Shown here piece after piece: positions 35,901-44,498 of a stretch of 64,000 bases of DNA (position 1 is the first letter of the stretch; the number at the start of each line of letters is the position of its first letter). This stretch comes from CAYFFO01 sp964342485. GTDB lineage: Bacteria > Chloroflexota > Dehalococcoidia > Lucifugimonadales > CAJWER01. The notes beneath the pieces were generated by a model. It was given only the letters and a program-made list of their open reading frames with translations. It made no database searches and was not told the origin of the DNA. The position numbers were made by a program, and so were the translations under genes. The stretch covers positions 1 to 64,000 of the forward strand of contig CAYFFO010000007.1 in NCBI GenBank assembly GCA_964342485.1, written 5' to 3'.

Positions 35901-36671
35901 ATGAAAATTTTAGTTGTGAATCCCTTTGGTGGCACTGAATTTCACGGTAACGAAAACTTGTCTAGGATAGCTAGAAGTGGCACAGAATTTGATATGGTCA
36001 ATATATCAGATATGTATCCTCTGAAGAATAACCAATGGTTATATTTCAAATATATGTGTACAGATGGGACATTGGAGAAAGTACTATGGGCTGAAAAAAA
36101 TGGTTACGATGCAGTCTTTATTTCTTGTAATTTAGATATAGGTCTTTACGAGGCACGGCAACTTGTTGATATACCGGTTACAGCGACCTTAGAATCAGCA
36201 GCTCTTTTTTCCTATATGATGGGGTCGTCTTTCTCTTTAGTTACTGTTGATTACCAAAATGGTAAGATTCAAGAATCACTACTTAAAACGTACGGTTTGC
36301 ACAATAATTTCGTTTCGCAACGTCCTTTTAATATTGATGCGAATGATCTATATCTTGATAAAACTTCATCATCAAACACAATTGAAGCTGTAATTGACGC
36401 TGCTAAACTTTGCGTTGATCAGGATGGAGCAGAGGTAGTAATTCCTGGCTGTACTCTTGCCGGGTCTATTTTGACACATGATGTTCCAGATATAGAAAGT
36501 ATTTTAGGTGTTCCAGTTATTGATGGAATGCTCACAGGTTTCAAAATGGCAGAGATGATGGTAGATCTAAAAGCATCGGGAATGCCTACAATTAGCAGGA
36601 AGGGTTGGTTTGAAAAGGTTCCTAAAACAGATTTTGAGACATTGAGAGCATTCCATAATAGGTCCTTTTAG
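35901..36671 (+). CDS. Asp/Glu/hydantoin racemase family protein
   Basis: A 256-residue racemase-fold protein. The pair of active-site cysteines is in FISCNLDIGLYEAR and VIPGCTLAGS. The start KILVVNPFGGTEFHGNENL matches hydantoin racemase N-termini (KILVINPNTS type). These enzymes interconvert D and L hydantoins or amino acids without a cofactor. Its position after HyuAB and M19 supports a role in providing the right isomer. It is the second racemase-fold gene within 3 kb; the two differ in subfamily. Confidence 0.8.
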   Translation: MKILVVNPFGGTEFHGNENLSRIARSGTEFDMVNISDMYPLKNNQWLYFKYMCTDGTLEKVLWAEKNGYDAVFISCNLDIGLYEARQLVDIPVTATLESAALFSYMMGSSFSLVTVDYQNGKIQESLLKTYGLHNNFVSQRPFNIDANDLYLDKTSSSNTIEAVIDAAKLCVDQDGAEVVIPGCTLAGSILTHDVPDIESILGVPVIDGMLTGFKMAEMMVDLKASGMPTISRKGWFEKVPKTDFETLRAFHNRSF

Positions 36672-36707
36672 TAAAACAATTATTAATTGGAGGTAGGTTT
36701 ATTCATT

Positions 36708-37877
36708 ATGAGAAATAGAACAGAAGCTGTGATTATCGGAGGCGGTGCTCTCGGCGCAAGTATTTTCTATTATCTAACAAAATTAGGTATGAAAGACGTA
36801 GTACTTATTGAGAAAGGGGAACTTGGATCGGGTTCTACGGGTGATTCTGCCGCTTTTATACGACAGCATTATTCTAATGATGTATCTATACGACTAGTTA
36901 AAAAAAGCCTTGAATTTTTTCAGAGTTTCAGTAATGAATTTTCCGGTAATAGTGTGTTTGTTAACACTGGATGGTTTTTCTTGGTCCCACATGATGCTGC
37001 AGATGTTTTTGATTCCAACATGATAAGGCTTAAGAATGAAGGCATAAAAACATGGACTATTTCGCTTTCTGACCTGACTGATGAGTTACCGGGCATAAAT
37101 ACTGATGGGATTGGCAGAGTGGCTTTTGAGCCTGAATCCGGATACGTTGATCCACATGCCATGGTCAATGCGGTAGTAAATCAGGGTGTGATAAATGGTG
37201 GGGAATTTATGATCAATAATCCTGTTATAGGAATAGATACTAGTGGGAAAACCAGTGTTGTAAAGACACCTGTAGGCGATATTGAGACCAGGATAGTAAT
37301 AAATGCAGCAGGTCCATGGGCCCATCAAATCGGATTATGGATGGATATTGACTTGCCATTGGAAATATCTCGAGAACAGGATATTGTGGTTCGGCCCAAT
37401 GAGGGGGCCACTGTTATAACTAGATGTGTGTCTAATATGGTTGATAGGACCTATATCCGAGCTGAGCCTGACGGACTAGTACTTGTTGGAACTGGTCATC
37501 CAAAAGAAAACGAGACGGCTAACCCAGATTTATATAAGAAGGAAGCAGACCAGGAGTTTGTGGCTGAAACAAGTCGGTTACTCGCTCACCGATTCCCATC
37601 TCTTTCAGGGTCAGAAGTGGTTAAAAGCTGGGCTGGACTTTACACAATAACTCCAGATTGGAACATGATTTTAGATCGTTCCCCTATAAACGATAACCAC
37701 TATTTTGCTGTAGGTGGTAGCGGTCACTCGTTCAAGATTGCGCCAGCTATGGGTCAATGTTTGGCAGAGATGATAGTTTTTGGTGAAGCTAAGACCGTGG
37801 ATATATCTGATCTGAATGCTCGACGTTTTGATACAGGACGGATTGTCGAATCAACTTATGGAGGGAATAGGAACTAA
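36708..37877 (+). CDS. FAD-dependent amino acid oxidase (DAO family)
   Basis: A 389-residue flavoenzyme, taking ATG at 36708 with GGAGGT upstream; a TTG 21 bases earlier is possible. The FAD motif is VIIGGGALGASIFYYL, followed by GSGSTGDSAAFIRQHYS. The C-terminal AGLYTITPDWNMILD and VGGSGHSFKIAPAMG are the conserved flavin-contact region of the sarcosine oxidase beta/monomeric type. It should oxidise a secondary or N-methyl amino acid or D-amino acid. The next gene, an aminotransferase, starts at the base after its stop codon. Confidence 0.87.
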   Translation: MRNRTEAVIIGGGALGASIFYYLTKLGMKDVVLIEKGELGSGSTGDSAAFIRQHYSNDVSIRLVKKSLEFFQSFSNEFSGNSVFVNTGWFFLVPHDAADVFDSNMIRLKNEGIKTWTISLSDLTDELPGINTDGIGRVAFEPESGYVDPHAMVNAVVNQGVINGGEFMINNPVIGIDTSGKTSVVKTPVGDIETRIVINAAGPWAHQIGLWMDIDLPLEISREQDIVVRPNEGATVITRCVSNMVDRTYIRAEPDGLVLVGTGHPKENETANPDLYKKEADQEFVAETSRLLAHRFPSLSGSEVVKSWAGLYTITPDWNMILDRSPINDNHYFAVGGSGHSFKIAPAMGQCLAEMIVFGEAKTVDISDLNARRFDTGRIVESTYGGNRN

Positions 37878-38816
37878 TTGACAAATAACATTGAATATTT
37901 GGTTATGGATGGGGATATTGTGCAATATGATCAGGCTAAAATTCATATTGCAACCCCTTCTGTAAGGTATGGTTCAACAGCTTTTGAGGGCGTAAGAGCC
38001 TACTGGAATAATGACCTTAAAGAACTTTATTTATTTAGAGCAAGGGAGCACATAGATCGCCTGTTTCAATCGGCTAAATTAATGGGTATGGAAACCTCTG
38101 GATATACCATAGACCAGATACTCGATTTAATTATCGAATTACTTATTGCCAATAAAATAGATTATGGAGTTCATCTTAGACCTAGTTTTTTTGTTAGTGG
38201 TGAAGGATCGATACAGTCCAGCAGCCCAGTATCGCTTGGAATAGTTGTCGTTCCGGCCAGAGGCGTCATTGATAAAGGAAGCTGGGATAGTAGGCCTTTC
38301 AGATTGTCAATTAGTTCTTGGAGAAGAATAGATGATAATAGCATGCCTCCAAGGATTAAATGTGCAGCTAATTATCAGAATGCACGGATGGCTTTAATAC
38401 AGGCAGAAACAGATGGTTATGACGGGGCTTTAATGCTAGATTCCAGCGGACATGTGGCGGAGGAGGCAAGGGCTTGTATTTTCCTAGTCAGAGAAGGTGC
38501 AATAATCACACCTATGGTTACGAATTCTATATTAGAAAGTATAACAAGAAGTACCGCGATTCAGCTATTCAATGATATCCATGACAGACCTGTTATTGAA
38601 CGTGAAATTGATCGTACAGAACTATATTTAGCTGATGAGATATTTTTGACAGGTACAGCACTTGGTATCACACCGGTAGGACAAATAGACCGTTTTGAAA
38701 TTGGAGCTGGAACACCTGGTACTATCACTACCTCTATCAACAATACGTATCTGGATGTAACGTTGGGTAAAGCAAAGCAATACCTTGATTGGGTTACGCC
38801 TGTATATAGAAATTAA
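37878..38816 (+). CDS. Branched-chain-type aminotransferase (class IV PLP)
   Basis: A 312-residue fold-type IV PLP enzyme with a TTG start directly abutting the DAO gene. SVRYGSTAFEGVRAYW is the N-terminal signature, and the PLP lysine is in MPPRIKCAANYQNAR. EEARACIFLVREGAIITP and FLTGTALGITPVGQID are the cofactor-phosphate regions. IlvE enzymes transfer amino groups between branched-chain amino acids and glutamate. Its location suggests that it may instead act on the oxidase's amino acid or keto acid. A second class IV gene lies at 43572. Confidence 0.87.
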   Translation: MTNNIEYLVMDGDIVQYDQAKIHIATPSVRYGSTAFEGVRAYWNNDLKELYLFRAREHIDRLFQSAKLMGMETSGYTIDQILDLIIELLIANKIDYGVHLRPSFFVSGEGSIQSSSPVSLGIVVVPARGVIDKGSWDSRPFRLSISSWRRIDDNSMPPRIKCAANYQNARMALIQAETDGYDGALMLDSSGHVAEEARACIFLVREGAIITPMVTNSILESITRSTAIQLFNDIHDRPVIEREIDRTELYLADEIFLTGTALGITPVGQIDRFEIGAGTPGTITTSINNTYLDVTLGKAKQYLDWVTPVYRN

Positions 38817-38817
38817 A

Positions 38818-39291
38818 ATGCACTCTTATTCAATTTGTGTATCCACCAGTTTGTTAATAAATTGCTCAAAAAACCAAGTCTGGAGATTTATATGTGACGT
38901 TGAGCAAATGGATAGATGGGCAAGAGGTTTCTCTAAAACTCGCTGGGTATCTGTTTCCGATGAATTAAGAGAGGGCTCTTTGTTCAACACTATTTTCAGT
39001 TATAGAGGCAAGGGTCACAAAGTTGGATTCAAAATCACAGATTATATTGTAGAGACCACTTTTGGATTTGAAACGGAAACAGGAAATCTACATTATTCAT
39101 CAATCATAGACTTGGCTGATGCAGAGGGAGCTACAAGGGTAAAGCTGACAATGTTGACCGGTTCACAAAACAAGGATCGTTCTTTTTTTTCTTCCATATT
39201 AACTAAATTATATACTTGGTCTATGGGTAGACAAGTGAGAAAAGAACTAAATCTACTAAAAAAGACAATTGAAATTGGGGGCGTAAGGTAA
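38818..39291 (+). CDS. SRPBCC-superfamily protein
   Basis: A 157-residue protein. I chose ATG at 38818 because it follows the preceding stop and begins just before the family's first strand. CVSTSLLINCSKNQVWRFICD and EQMDRWARG are typical START/Bet v1-like N-terminal features: a strand, then a helix with a W. The fold has a hydrophobic pocket and may bind a lipid or small ligand. Its stop codon is immediately followed by the ATG of the FAD-GcvT fusion gene, so the two are tightly coupled. No function can be assigned. Confidence 0.7.
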   Translation: MHSYSICVSTSLLINCSKNQVWRFICDVEQMDRWARGFSKTRWVSVSDELREGSLFNTIFSYRGKGHKVGFKITDYIVETTFGFETETGNLHYSSIIDLADAEGATRVKLTMLTGSQNKDRSFFSSILTKLYTWSMGRQVRKELNLLKKTIEIGGVR

Positions 39292-41742
39292 ATGGAAAAC
39301 AGGGCCAACGTGGTCATTGTTGGGGCGGGTATAGTTGGTTGTAGCCTTGCATATCATTTAACCGAGCTTGGTTGTAAAGATATTATAGTAGTTGAACAGG
39401 GACCTCTTTATGAAACAGGTGGTTCTACCTCACACGCTCCTGGATTAGTATTTCAAATTAATCCATCTAAAACGATGGCAGAGTTTGCAAAGTATACGTC
39501 CAAGCTCTGGCCTGAACTTGATCTTAATGGGCAACCGACTGCTAAAGCAGTAGGTAGTCTGGAAATTGCATGGACCGAGGCAAGGCTTCTTGAGCTTAAA
39601 CGTAGGTATGGTTATGCCACGAGTTGGGGTATAGAGGCTCATTTAATCAGTTCAAAAGAAGTGCGTGACAAGATACCTATGTTGTCTGAAAAAATCCTGG
39701 GAGCTCTTTATGTACCGGGTGATATTCAGACAAAGGCCACCAGACCAGCAGAGGCTATGGCTAGAAAGGCTATTGAGAATGGCGCCAAGTTTTATGAACA
39801 AACAAAAGTTGTAGGTTTCGGATTAAATAATCAAAGAATTACTTCAGTAAACACTGATAAAGGAATAATTCAAACAGACTGCGTGATTGCCGCAGCAGGA
39901 ATATGGGCTCCGAGAGTTGGTAAATTAGCGGGGGTCCACATACCACTTGCTCCAATGCAGCATATATATGCTGTTACTTCATCTTTGAATGGTCTTGCAG
40001 AGGAGATTGATGAAATAAGACAGCCATTTATTCGACATCAAGATGAAGCGATGTATTTTAGACAAGAAGGTAATGGCTATGGAATCGGATCTTATCAGCA
40101 CGAACCTCTTTTATTGTATCCTGAAGAAATCCTTGACTATAAAGAAGGTCCTATTTCACCAGCTGAAAGATCATTTACGCCTGAACATTTTGACAAGGCA
40201 ATTTCGGTCACTCGGGAAGTATTCCCGAGCATTGGCGACTTTGATCTGGTTCGTAAGTTCAACGGGATATTTTCTTTCACTCCAGATGGATTTCCTATTC
40301 TAGGAGAATCTCCTATTGTAAAAGGTTTTTGGTCTGCTCAGGCTGTTTGGGTTACTCATGCGGCCGGGGTTGGCAAGGCTGTTGCTGAATGGGTAATTCA
40401 CGGGGAACCTGGTATAGATTTAAGAGAATGCGATATACGCCGGTTTCATGAATATTCAGAAAACTCCAATTTTGTGAGAGCACGTGCTTCACAACAGTAT
40501 AAGGAAGTATATGACATTATCCATCCTCTTCAACAGCCCTCAAAGGCAAGAGGTATAAAATTAACCCCGTTCTACGATCGACAAAAAGAACTTGGAGCAG
40601 TTTTTTTTGAAAGCGCAGGGTGGGAACGTCCATATTGGTATGAGGGGAATTCCAGCCTTAAGGATTATGAAGGAACTGATGGTGCTATCAGACATGGATG
40701 GGAATCTATCCAGTGGTCCCCTAACATTGCATTTGAACACATGGCAACTCGCGAAAAAGTTGGTATTTTTGATCTTACTCCATTTACGAAGCTAGATATT
40801 GAAGGTAACGGATCTTTGGAATTCATCCAGAATTTGACTTCTAATGAAATGGACAAACCCGTAGGTAGCATAACTTACACATCGATGTTGACATCCAGAG
40901 GAGGAATTAAGTGCGATTTGACTATAGCTCGTAAGGGGGACGCACGATTTACAGTGATAACTGGAGGTAGCACGAGATTACATGATGTGGACTGGATCGA
41001 ATCACATCTTCCTAGTGGCAGTTCTGTAAAAATAAATGATGTTTCTGAAGAGCAATTTTGTGTTGGTTTATGGGGTCCTAGGGCTAGAGATGTACTGGAG
41101 ACTGTATCCGACGACGATATGTCAGATTCAGGTTTTCCGTATATGACTTTCAAGCCTATAAACATTGCAGGAGTTCAGGTAACAGCGCTTCGTATTTCGT
41201 ACGTAGGTGAACTTGGATGGGAGATTTATGGTCCCATTAATCAGGGTATTGATGTTTGGGATAAATTGTATAAATTTGGACAAACATTTGGATTGGTTCC
41301 GGTTGGAGGAGGAGCATTTGAATCGCTTAGGTTAGAAAAAGGTTATCGTTTGTGGGGCAACGATATACATACCGAATATAACCCATATGAAGCCGGGCTG
41401 GGTTTTGCAGTGAAAATGAATAAAGGAGCTTTTATAGGCCGAGACGCTTTAAGAGAAGTAAAGAATAATGGTGTTGGTCGTAAATTATGTTGTTTGAGAC
41501 CCAAAGATATGGATTCTGTGTTTATAGGCAAGGAGCCAGTTATGGCTGATGGGAGGTTAGTAAGTTATATCACCAGTGCCAACTATAGTTATTCTATGGG
41601 ACATGGGATAGCTTATGCTTACTTGCCGGTAGAATATGCTAAAGAACATACTCTGTTGGATGTACTTTATTTTGGAGAAAAGATATCGGTAACTGTTATT
41701 AGAGAACCGGTTTATGATCCAAATAATTTAAAGATGAAATAA
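39292..41742 (+). CDS. FAD oxidoreductase-GcvT fusion, dimethylglycine/sarcosine dehydrogenase-like
   Basis: An 816-residue two-part enzyme. The N-terminal DAO domain has VVIVGAGIVGCSLAYHL and GGSTSHAPGLVFQ; the His is near the site of covalent FAD in dimethylglycine dehydrogenases. From about residue 420 a GcvT-like aminomethyltransferase domain follows, with GLWGPRARDVL and ALRISYVGELGWEIY, ending in the barrel-like C-terminus. These enzymes demethylate dimethylglycine or sarcosine and pass the one-carbon unit to tetrahydrofolate. It is followed by a BHMT-like gene, which would make dimethylglycine from betaine; this supports the call. Confidence 0.87.
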   Translation: MENRANVVIVGAGIVGCSLAYHLTELGCKDIIVVEQGPLYETGGSTSHAPGLVFQINPSKTMAEFAKYTSKLWPELDLNGQPTAKAVGSLEIAWTEARLLELKRRYGYATSWGIEAHLISSKEVRDKIPMLSEKILGALYVPGDIQTKATRPAEAMARKAIENGAKFYEQTKVVGFGLNNQRITSVNTDKGIIQTDCVIAAAGIWAPRVGKLAGVHIPLAPMQHIYAVTSSLNGLAEEIDEIRQPFIRHQDEAMYFRQEGNGYGIGSYQHEPLLLYPEEILDYKEGPISPAERSFTPEHFDKAISVTREVFPSIGDFDLVRKFNGIFSFTPDGFPILGESPIVKGFWSAQAVWVTHAAGVGKAVAEWVIHGEPGIDLRECDIRRFHEYSENSNFVRARASQQYKEVYDIIHPLQQPSKARGIKLTPFYDRQKELGAVFFESAGWERPYWYEGNSSLKDYEGTDGAIRHGWESIQWSPNIAFEHMATREKVGIFDLTPFTKLDIEGNGSLEFIQNLTSNEMDKPVGSITYTSMLTSRGGIKCDLTIARKGDARFTVITGGSTRLHDVDWIESHLPSGSSVKINDVSEEQFCVGLWGPRARDVLETVSDDDMSDSGFPYMTFKPINIAGVQVTALRISYVGELGWEIYGPINQGIDVWDKLYKFGQTFGLVPVGGGAFESLRLEKGYRLWGNDIHTEYNPYEAGLGFAVKMNKGAFIGRDALREVKNNGVGRKLCCLRPKDMDSVFIGKEPVMADGRLVSYITSANYSYSMGHGIAYAYLPVEYAKEHTLLDVLYFGEKISVTVIREPVYDPNNLKMK

Positions 41743-41812
41743 TTTTTAGCAGTTACAGGTATAATCTTGGTACTATAGATAAAGCAATTTTTGATCTGGA
41801 GAAGGGACATAT

Positions 41813-41941
41813 ATGATTGATATCAATAAGTTAACAGACATGTTTTTTCGTTGGGGCGCTGGATTTATGGGTCTCGCAACTGTTTATGCTATGGGTATGG
41901 GCTTAATATTATTGATTGTTGTGCTTGTTTTTATACTATGA
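41813..41941 (+). CDS. Small single-pass membrane protein (42 residues)
   Basis: A short gene, ATG at 41813 and TGA at 41939-41941, with GGAGAAGG about 8 bases upstream. The product starts MIDINKLTDMFFRWGAG and ends in a strongly hydrophobic helix (MGLILLIVVLVFIL). It sits in the 224-bp space between the FAD-GcvT fusion and the BHMT-like gene, all on the plus strand. The good ribosome site and clean membrane segment support a real gene. TATAAT occurs at 41770-41775, which could be its own -10. No family is recognised. Confidence 0.6.
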   Translation: MIDINKLTDMFFRWGAGFMGLATVYAMGMGLILLIVVLVFIL

Positions 41942-41966
41942 ATTTGGTGTGACAGGATATTATTGA

Positions 41967-42950
41967 ATGACAAAAAAAGGAATCCTTGATAGATTGCAAA
42001 GAGGTGTGGTTCTTGGTGACGGTGGATATATTATAGAGCTTGAACAGAGAGGATATGTTGTAACCGGAGCTTTTACCCCAGAGATCTCTGTAACACACCC
42101 TGATGCTGTTCGTGAACTCCACCGGGAAATGAAAAATGCAGGAAGTGAAGTGCTCCAGGTAATGGCTTTTTATGGTAGCCGTGAAAAATTAAACACCGTT
42201 GGATATGGAGACAAAGTTCTTGAGATAAACAGAGCAGCTACAGATATCGCTATTGACGTAGCAGGAGATGAATTACTGGTTGCAGGTGATTTAAGTACTA
42301 CATGGATGTGGACTGCAGATGATAATAAATCTGAAAAATTAGTAACTGATATGTTTGATGAACAAATTGAAGCTCAAGCAGGCGTAGATTTTTTCATTGG
42401 GGAGCTTTTCTTTAATCTTGGAGAAGCCTTACTGTGTGCAGACAGGATAAAGACAAAAACTTCTTTACCTTCAATGATCACCATGTCTTTTCGACAAGAC
42501 AATCGAACTGAAGATGGGTTCACGGTTACAGAATCAGCAAGGATGTTGGAAGCTGCTGGTGTAGATATAATAGGGCTCAATTGTATGAATGACCCAGAGC
42601 ATATGTTGCCTCATTTACGTGAGATGAGAGAAGCTTTTGATGGTTACCTTGCGGCTCAGCCTGTTGCCTTTAGGTGCACAGACGAGATACCTTGGTTTAC
42701 TGGCTCAACCGCGTTCCCAGATCGTCTTGAACCTACCCAGTTAACCCGTTTTGAGCTTGGTGAGTTCGCTAAAACAGCCAAAGATATGGGAGTAAATTAC
42801 ATAGGTGGTTGCTGTGGATGTAAAGCGACTCACATGAGAGAAATGGCCAAGGTTTTGGGAAAATTTAGTGCTGAGAATGTTTGGAATACTAAGGATAAAT
42901 TTCCCATGAGTGAAACAGAATATAATCGTAATCTCAGGGAAAATAATTAG
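41967..42950 (+). CDS. Homocysteine S-methyltransferase family, betaine-homocysteine methyltransferase-like
   Basis: A 327-residue TIM-barrel methyltransferase. Zinc ligands are Cys in IIGLNCMNDPEHML (near 205) and the paired Cys of IGGCCGCKATHMREM (near 281-282). The N-terminus RLQRGVVLGDGGYIIELEQRGYV matches BHMT better than MetH. BHMT moves a methyl group from betaine to homocysteine, giving dimethylglycine and methionine. The preceding dimethylglycine-dehydrogenase-like gene would take the next step. A use with another methyl donor (for example DMSP or S-methylmethionine) is possible. Confidence 0.87.
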   Translation: MTKKGILDRLQRGVVLGDGGYIIELEQRGYVVTGAFTPEISVTHPDAVRELHREMKNAGSEVLQVMAFYGSREKLNTVGYGDKVLEINRAATDIAIDVAGDELLVAGDLSTTWMWTADDNKSEKLVTDMFDEQIEAQAGVDFFIGELFFNLGEALLCADRIKTKTSLPSMITMSFRQDNRTEDGFTVTESARMLEAAGVDIIGLNCMNDPEHMLPHLREMREAFDGYLAAQPVAFRCTDEIPWFTGSTAFPDRLEPTQLTRFELGEFAKTAKDMGVNYIGGCCGCKATHMREMAKVLGKFSAENVWNTKDKFPMSETEYNRNLRENN

Positions 42951-42985
42951 TTCAGTTTTGGATTGGTTGTATAGTATATTTCTTA

Positions 42986-43396
42986 TTAATTCTCGATAGC
43001 TGATGTGATACTGTCTGTGTAGCCTTTTTCCACCTCTATAATGTGTTCAAGAGTCTCTCTTACGGACCATTGGTCCGATGTTGGTTTCTTATCGAGATCT
43101 TCGTCTTCAAGGTTGATCAGAATCCCTTCAAGTTCTCCACGGGTTTGTATCATTTTTTGGAGTATTTGTCTGGCTTCACTGGGGAATATATTTAGATCGA
43201 ATAATGTTTTAGAGATTTGTAATGTATGTTCGACTTCATGTGCAATAAATCGGTAAAACCTGTATCGTATATCCACATTTAGCTTGCCGTATTTAGCTGG
43301 TAATGTCATATCCTCTTTACTGATGGTACTAAGTATTTCAATAATTTCTTCTCTCTGGTTCCGCATTTGTTGCACAATTTTTGTGATCTCTGACAT
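42986..43396 (-). CDS. DinB superfamily protein
   Basis: A 136-residue four-helix protein of the DinB_2 type. Histidines in FIAHEVEHTLQI and VRETLEHIIEVEKGY fit the metal-binding triad, and TSDQWSVRETLEHI is the family signature before the last helix. Such proteins are metal-dependent, and some act as thiol S-transferases. Its ATG at 43396 is followed upstream by AGGAGC. It is convergent with the BHMT-like gene and divergent from the aminotransferase at 43572. The function is unknown. Confidence 0.75.
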   Translation of the reverse strand: MSEITKIVQQMRNQREEIIEILSTISKEDMTLPAKYGKLNVDIRYRFYRFIAHEVEHTLQISKTLFDLNIFPSEARQILQKMIQTRGELEGILINLEDEDLDKKPTSDQWSVRETLEHIIEVEKGYTDSITSAIEN

Positions 43397-43450
43397 GAAA
43401 ATGCTCCTGTATTTATATTTATGATATCTAAATCATTATATTTGAATTTT

Positions 43451-43479
43451 TTGGATGTATACGGATGGTTGTTTATAAT
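43451..43479 (+). promoter_or_regulatory. Possible promoter of the class IV aminotransferase gene
   Basis: TTGGAT (43451-43456, 3 of 6), a 17-bp spacer and a perfect TATAAT (43474-43479). It lies 92 bp upstream of the start at 43572. The weak -35 lowers confidence. Confidence 0.35.
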
Positions 43480-43571
43480 AGGCTACAATACCATTATAAA
43501 ATTGATGGAAACAGAATGCTGATAACAATTAGCTTCACAGATTATTAACCAGTTTAAATTATTGAGGTGTA

Positions 43572-44483
43572 ATGATGAATGACTACATAGCATATTTCAA
43601 TGGAGATTGGATACCTTACAGTGAGGTTATGATACATCCATCGGACCGTGGGTTTTCACTGGGAGATGTAGTTTTTGATACGGGGAGAACATTCAATGGA
43701 GTGCCCTTTAAATTAAAAGAGCATATAGATAGATTGTATCGATCTCTCACCTACGTAAGAATTGATCCTCGTTTGTCGGCTGAAGATATGATCGAGATAA
43801 CCGAAGAATTGATAAGTCGGAATGAACCGTATCGTTCTAAAGTGGGAGACTTTACTTTCACTCAGTTTGTTACGAGAGGCAGTGGAGGTATTGGGAAGGA
43901 CGCAGAACCTACTGTCTGTGTCAGGGTACTACCGGTATCGTTTGACAGATCCGCAGAGGGATATAAAAGTGGTGTTAGTGGAGTTATAACCAAAACACAG
44001 AGTTATAACCCGTCTTCTATAGACCCCAAAATAAAGCACTGGAGCAGGTTGAATTTTGTCTTGGCAGAACTTGAAGCAAATGATCTGGACCCGGGTTCTA
44101 TGGCAATATTAACCGACGCTAATGGCAACATAACCGAGAGTACTGGAAGTAATGTTTTTATTGTAACTGATGGAGTTCTTAGGACGGCCAAGGATGATGC
44201 ATTATTACAAGGGGTTTCCAGGGCTATGGTGTTTGATCTGGCAAAGAAATTGGATATACCTGTAGAAGAGGATACTTTGCAGCCATATGATTTTTATACT
44301 TGTGATGAAGCATTTTTTTCTACCACTAGTCCATGTATTTTACCGATGACAAAAGTTGATTTGAGAACGATTTCAGATGGTAAACCCGGGCCAGTCACAA
44401 TGCAACTACTTTCTGCATGGGGAGAATTTGTAGGAATGGATATTATTGATCAGGCTAATCATTTTTCCAGCAACAGTTCTTAA
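43572..44483 (+). CDS. Class IV aminotransferase (branched-chain/D-amino acid type)
   Basis: A 303-residue fold-type IV PLP enzyme. HPSDRGFSLGDVVFDTGRTF is the N-terminal signature, and the PLP lysine is in DPKIKHWSRLNFVLAELEA. NITESTGSNVFIV and EAFFSTTSPCILPMTKVD bind the cofactor phosphate. It differs from the copy at 37878 in the SRLN region, which is typical of the D-amino-acid/4-amino-4-deoxychorismate lyase side of the family. The likely role is transamination of a small amino acid. The downstream TIM-barrel gene starts 15 bp later. Confidence 0.85.
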   Translation: MMNDYIAYFNGDWIPYSEVMIHPSDRGFSLGDVVFDTGRTFNGVPFKLKEHIDRLYRSLTYVRIDPRLSAEDMIEITEELISRNEPYRSKVGDFTFTQFVTRGSGGIGKDAEPTVCVRVLPVSFDRSAEGYKSGVSGVITKTQSYNPSSIDPKIKHWSRLNFVLAELEANDLDPGSMAILTDANGNITESTGSNVFIVTDGVLRTAKDDALLQGVSRAMVFDLAKKLDIPVEEDTLQPYDFYTCDEAFFSTTSPCILPMTKVDLRTISDGKPGPVTMQLLSAWGEFVGMDIIDQANHFSSNSS

Positions 44484-44498
44484 TCCAAGCGGTTTGAA

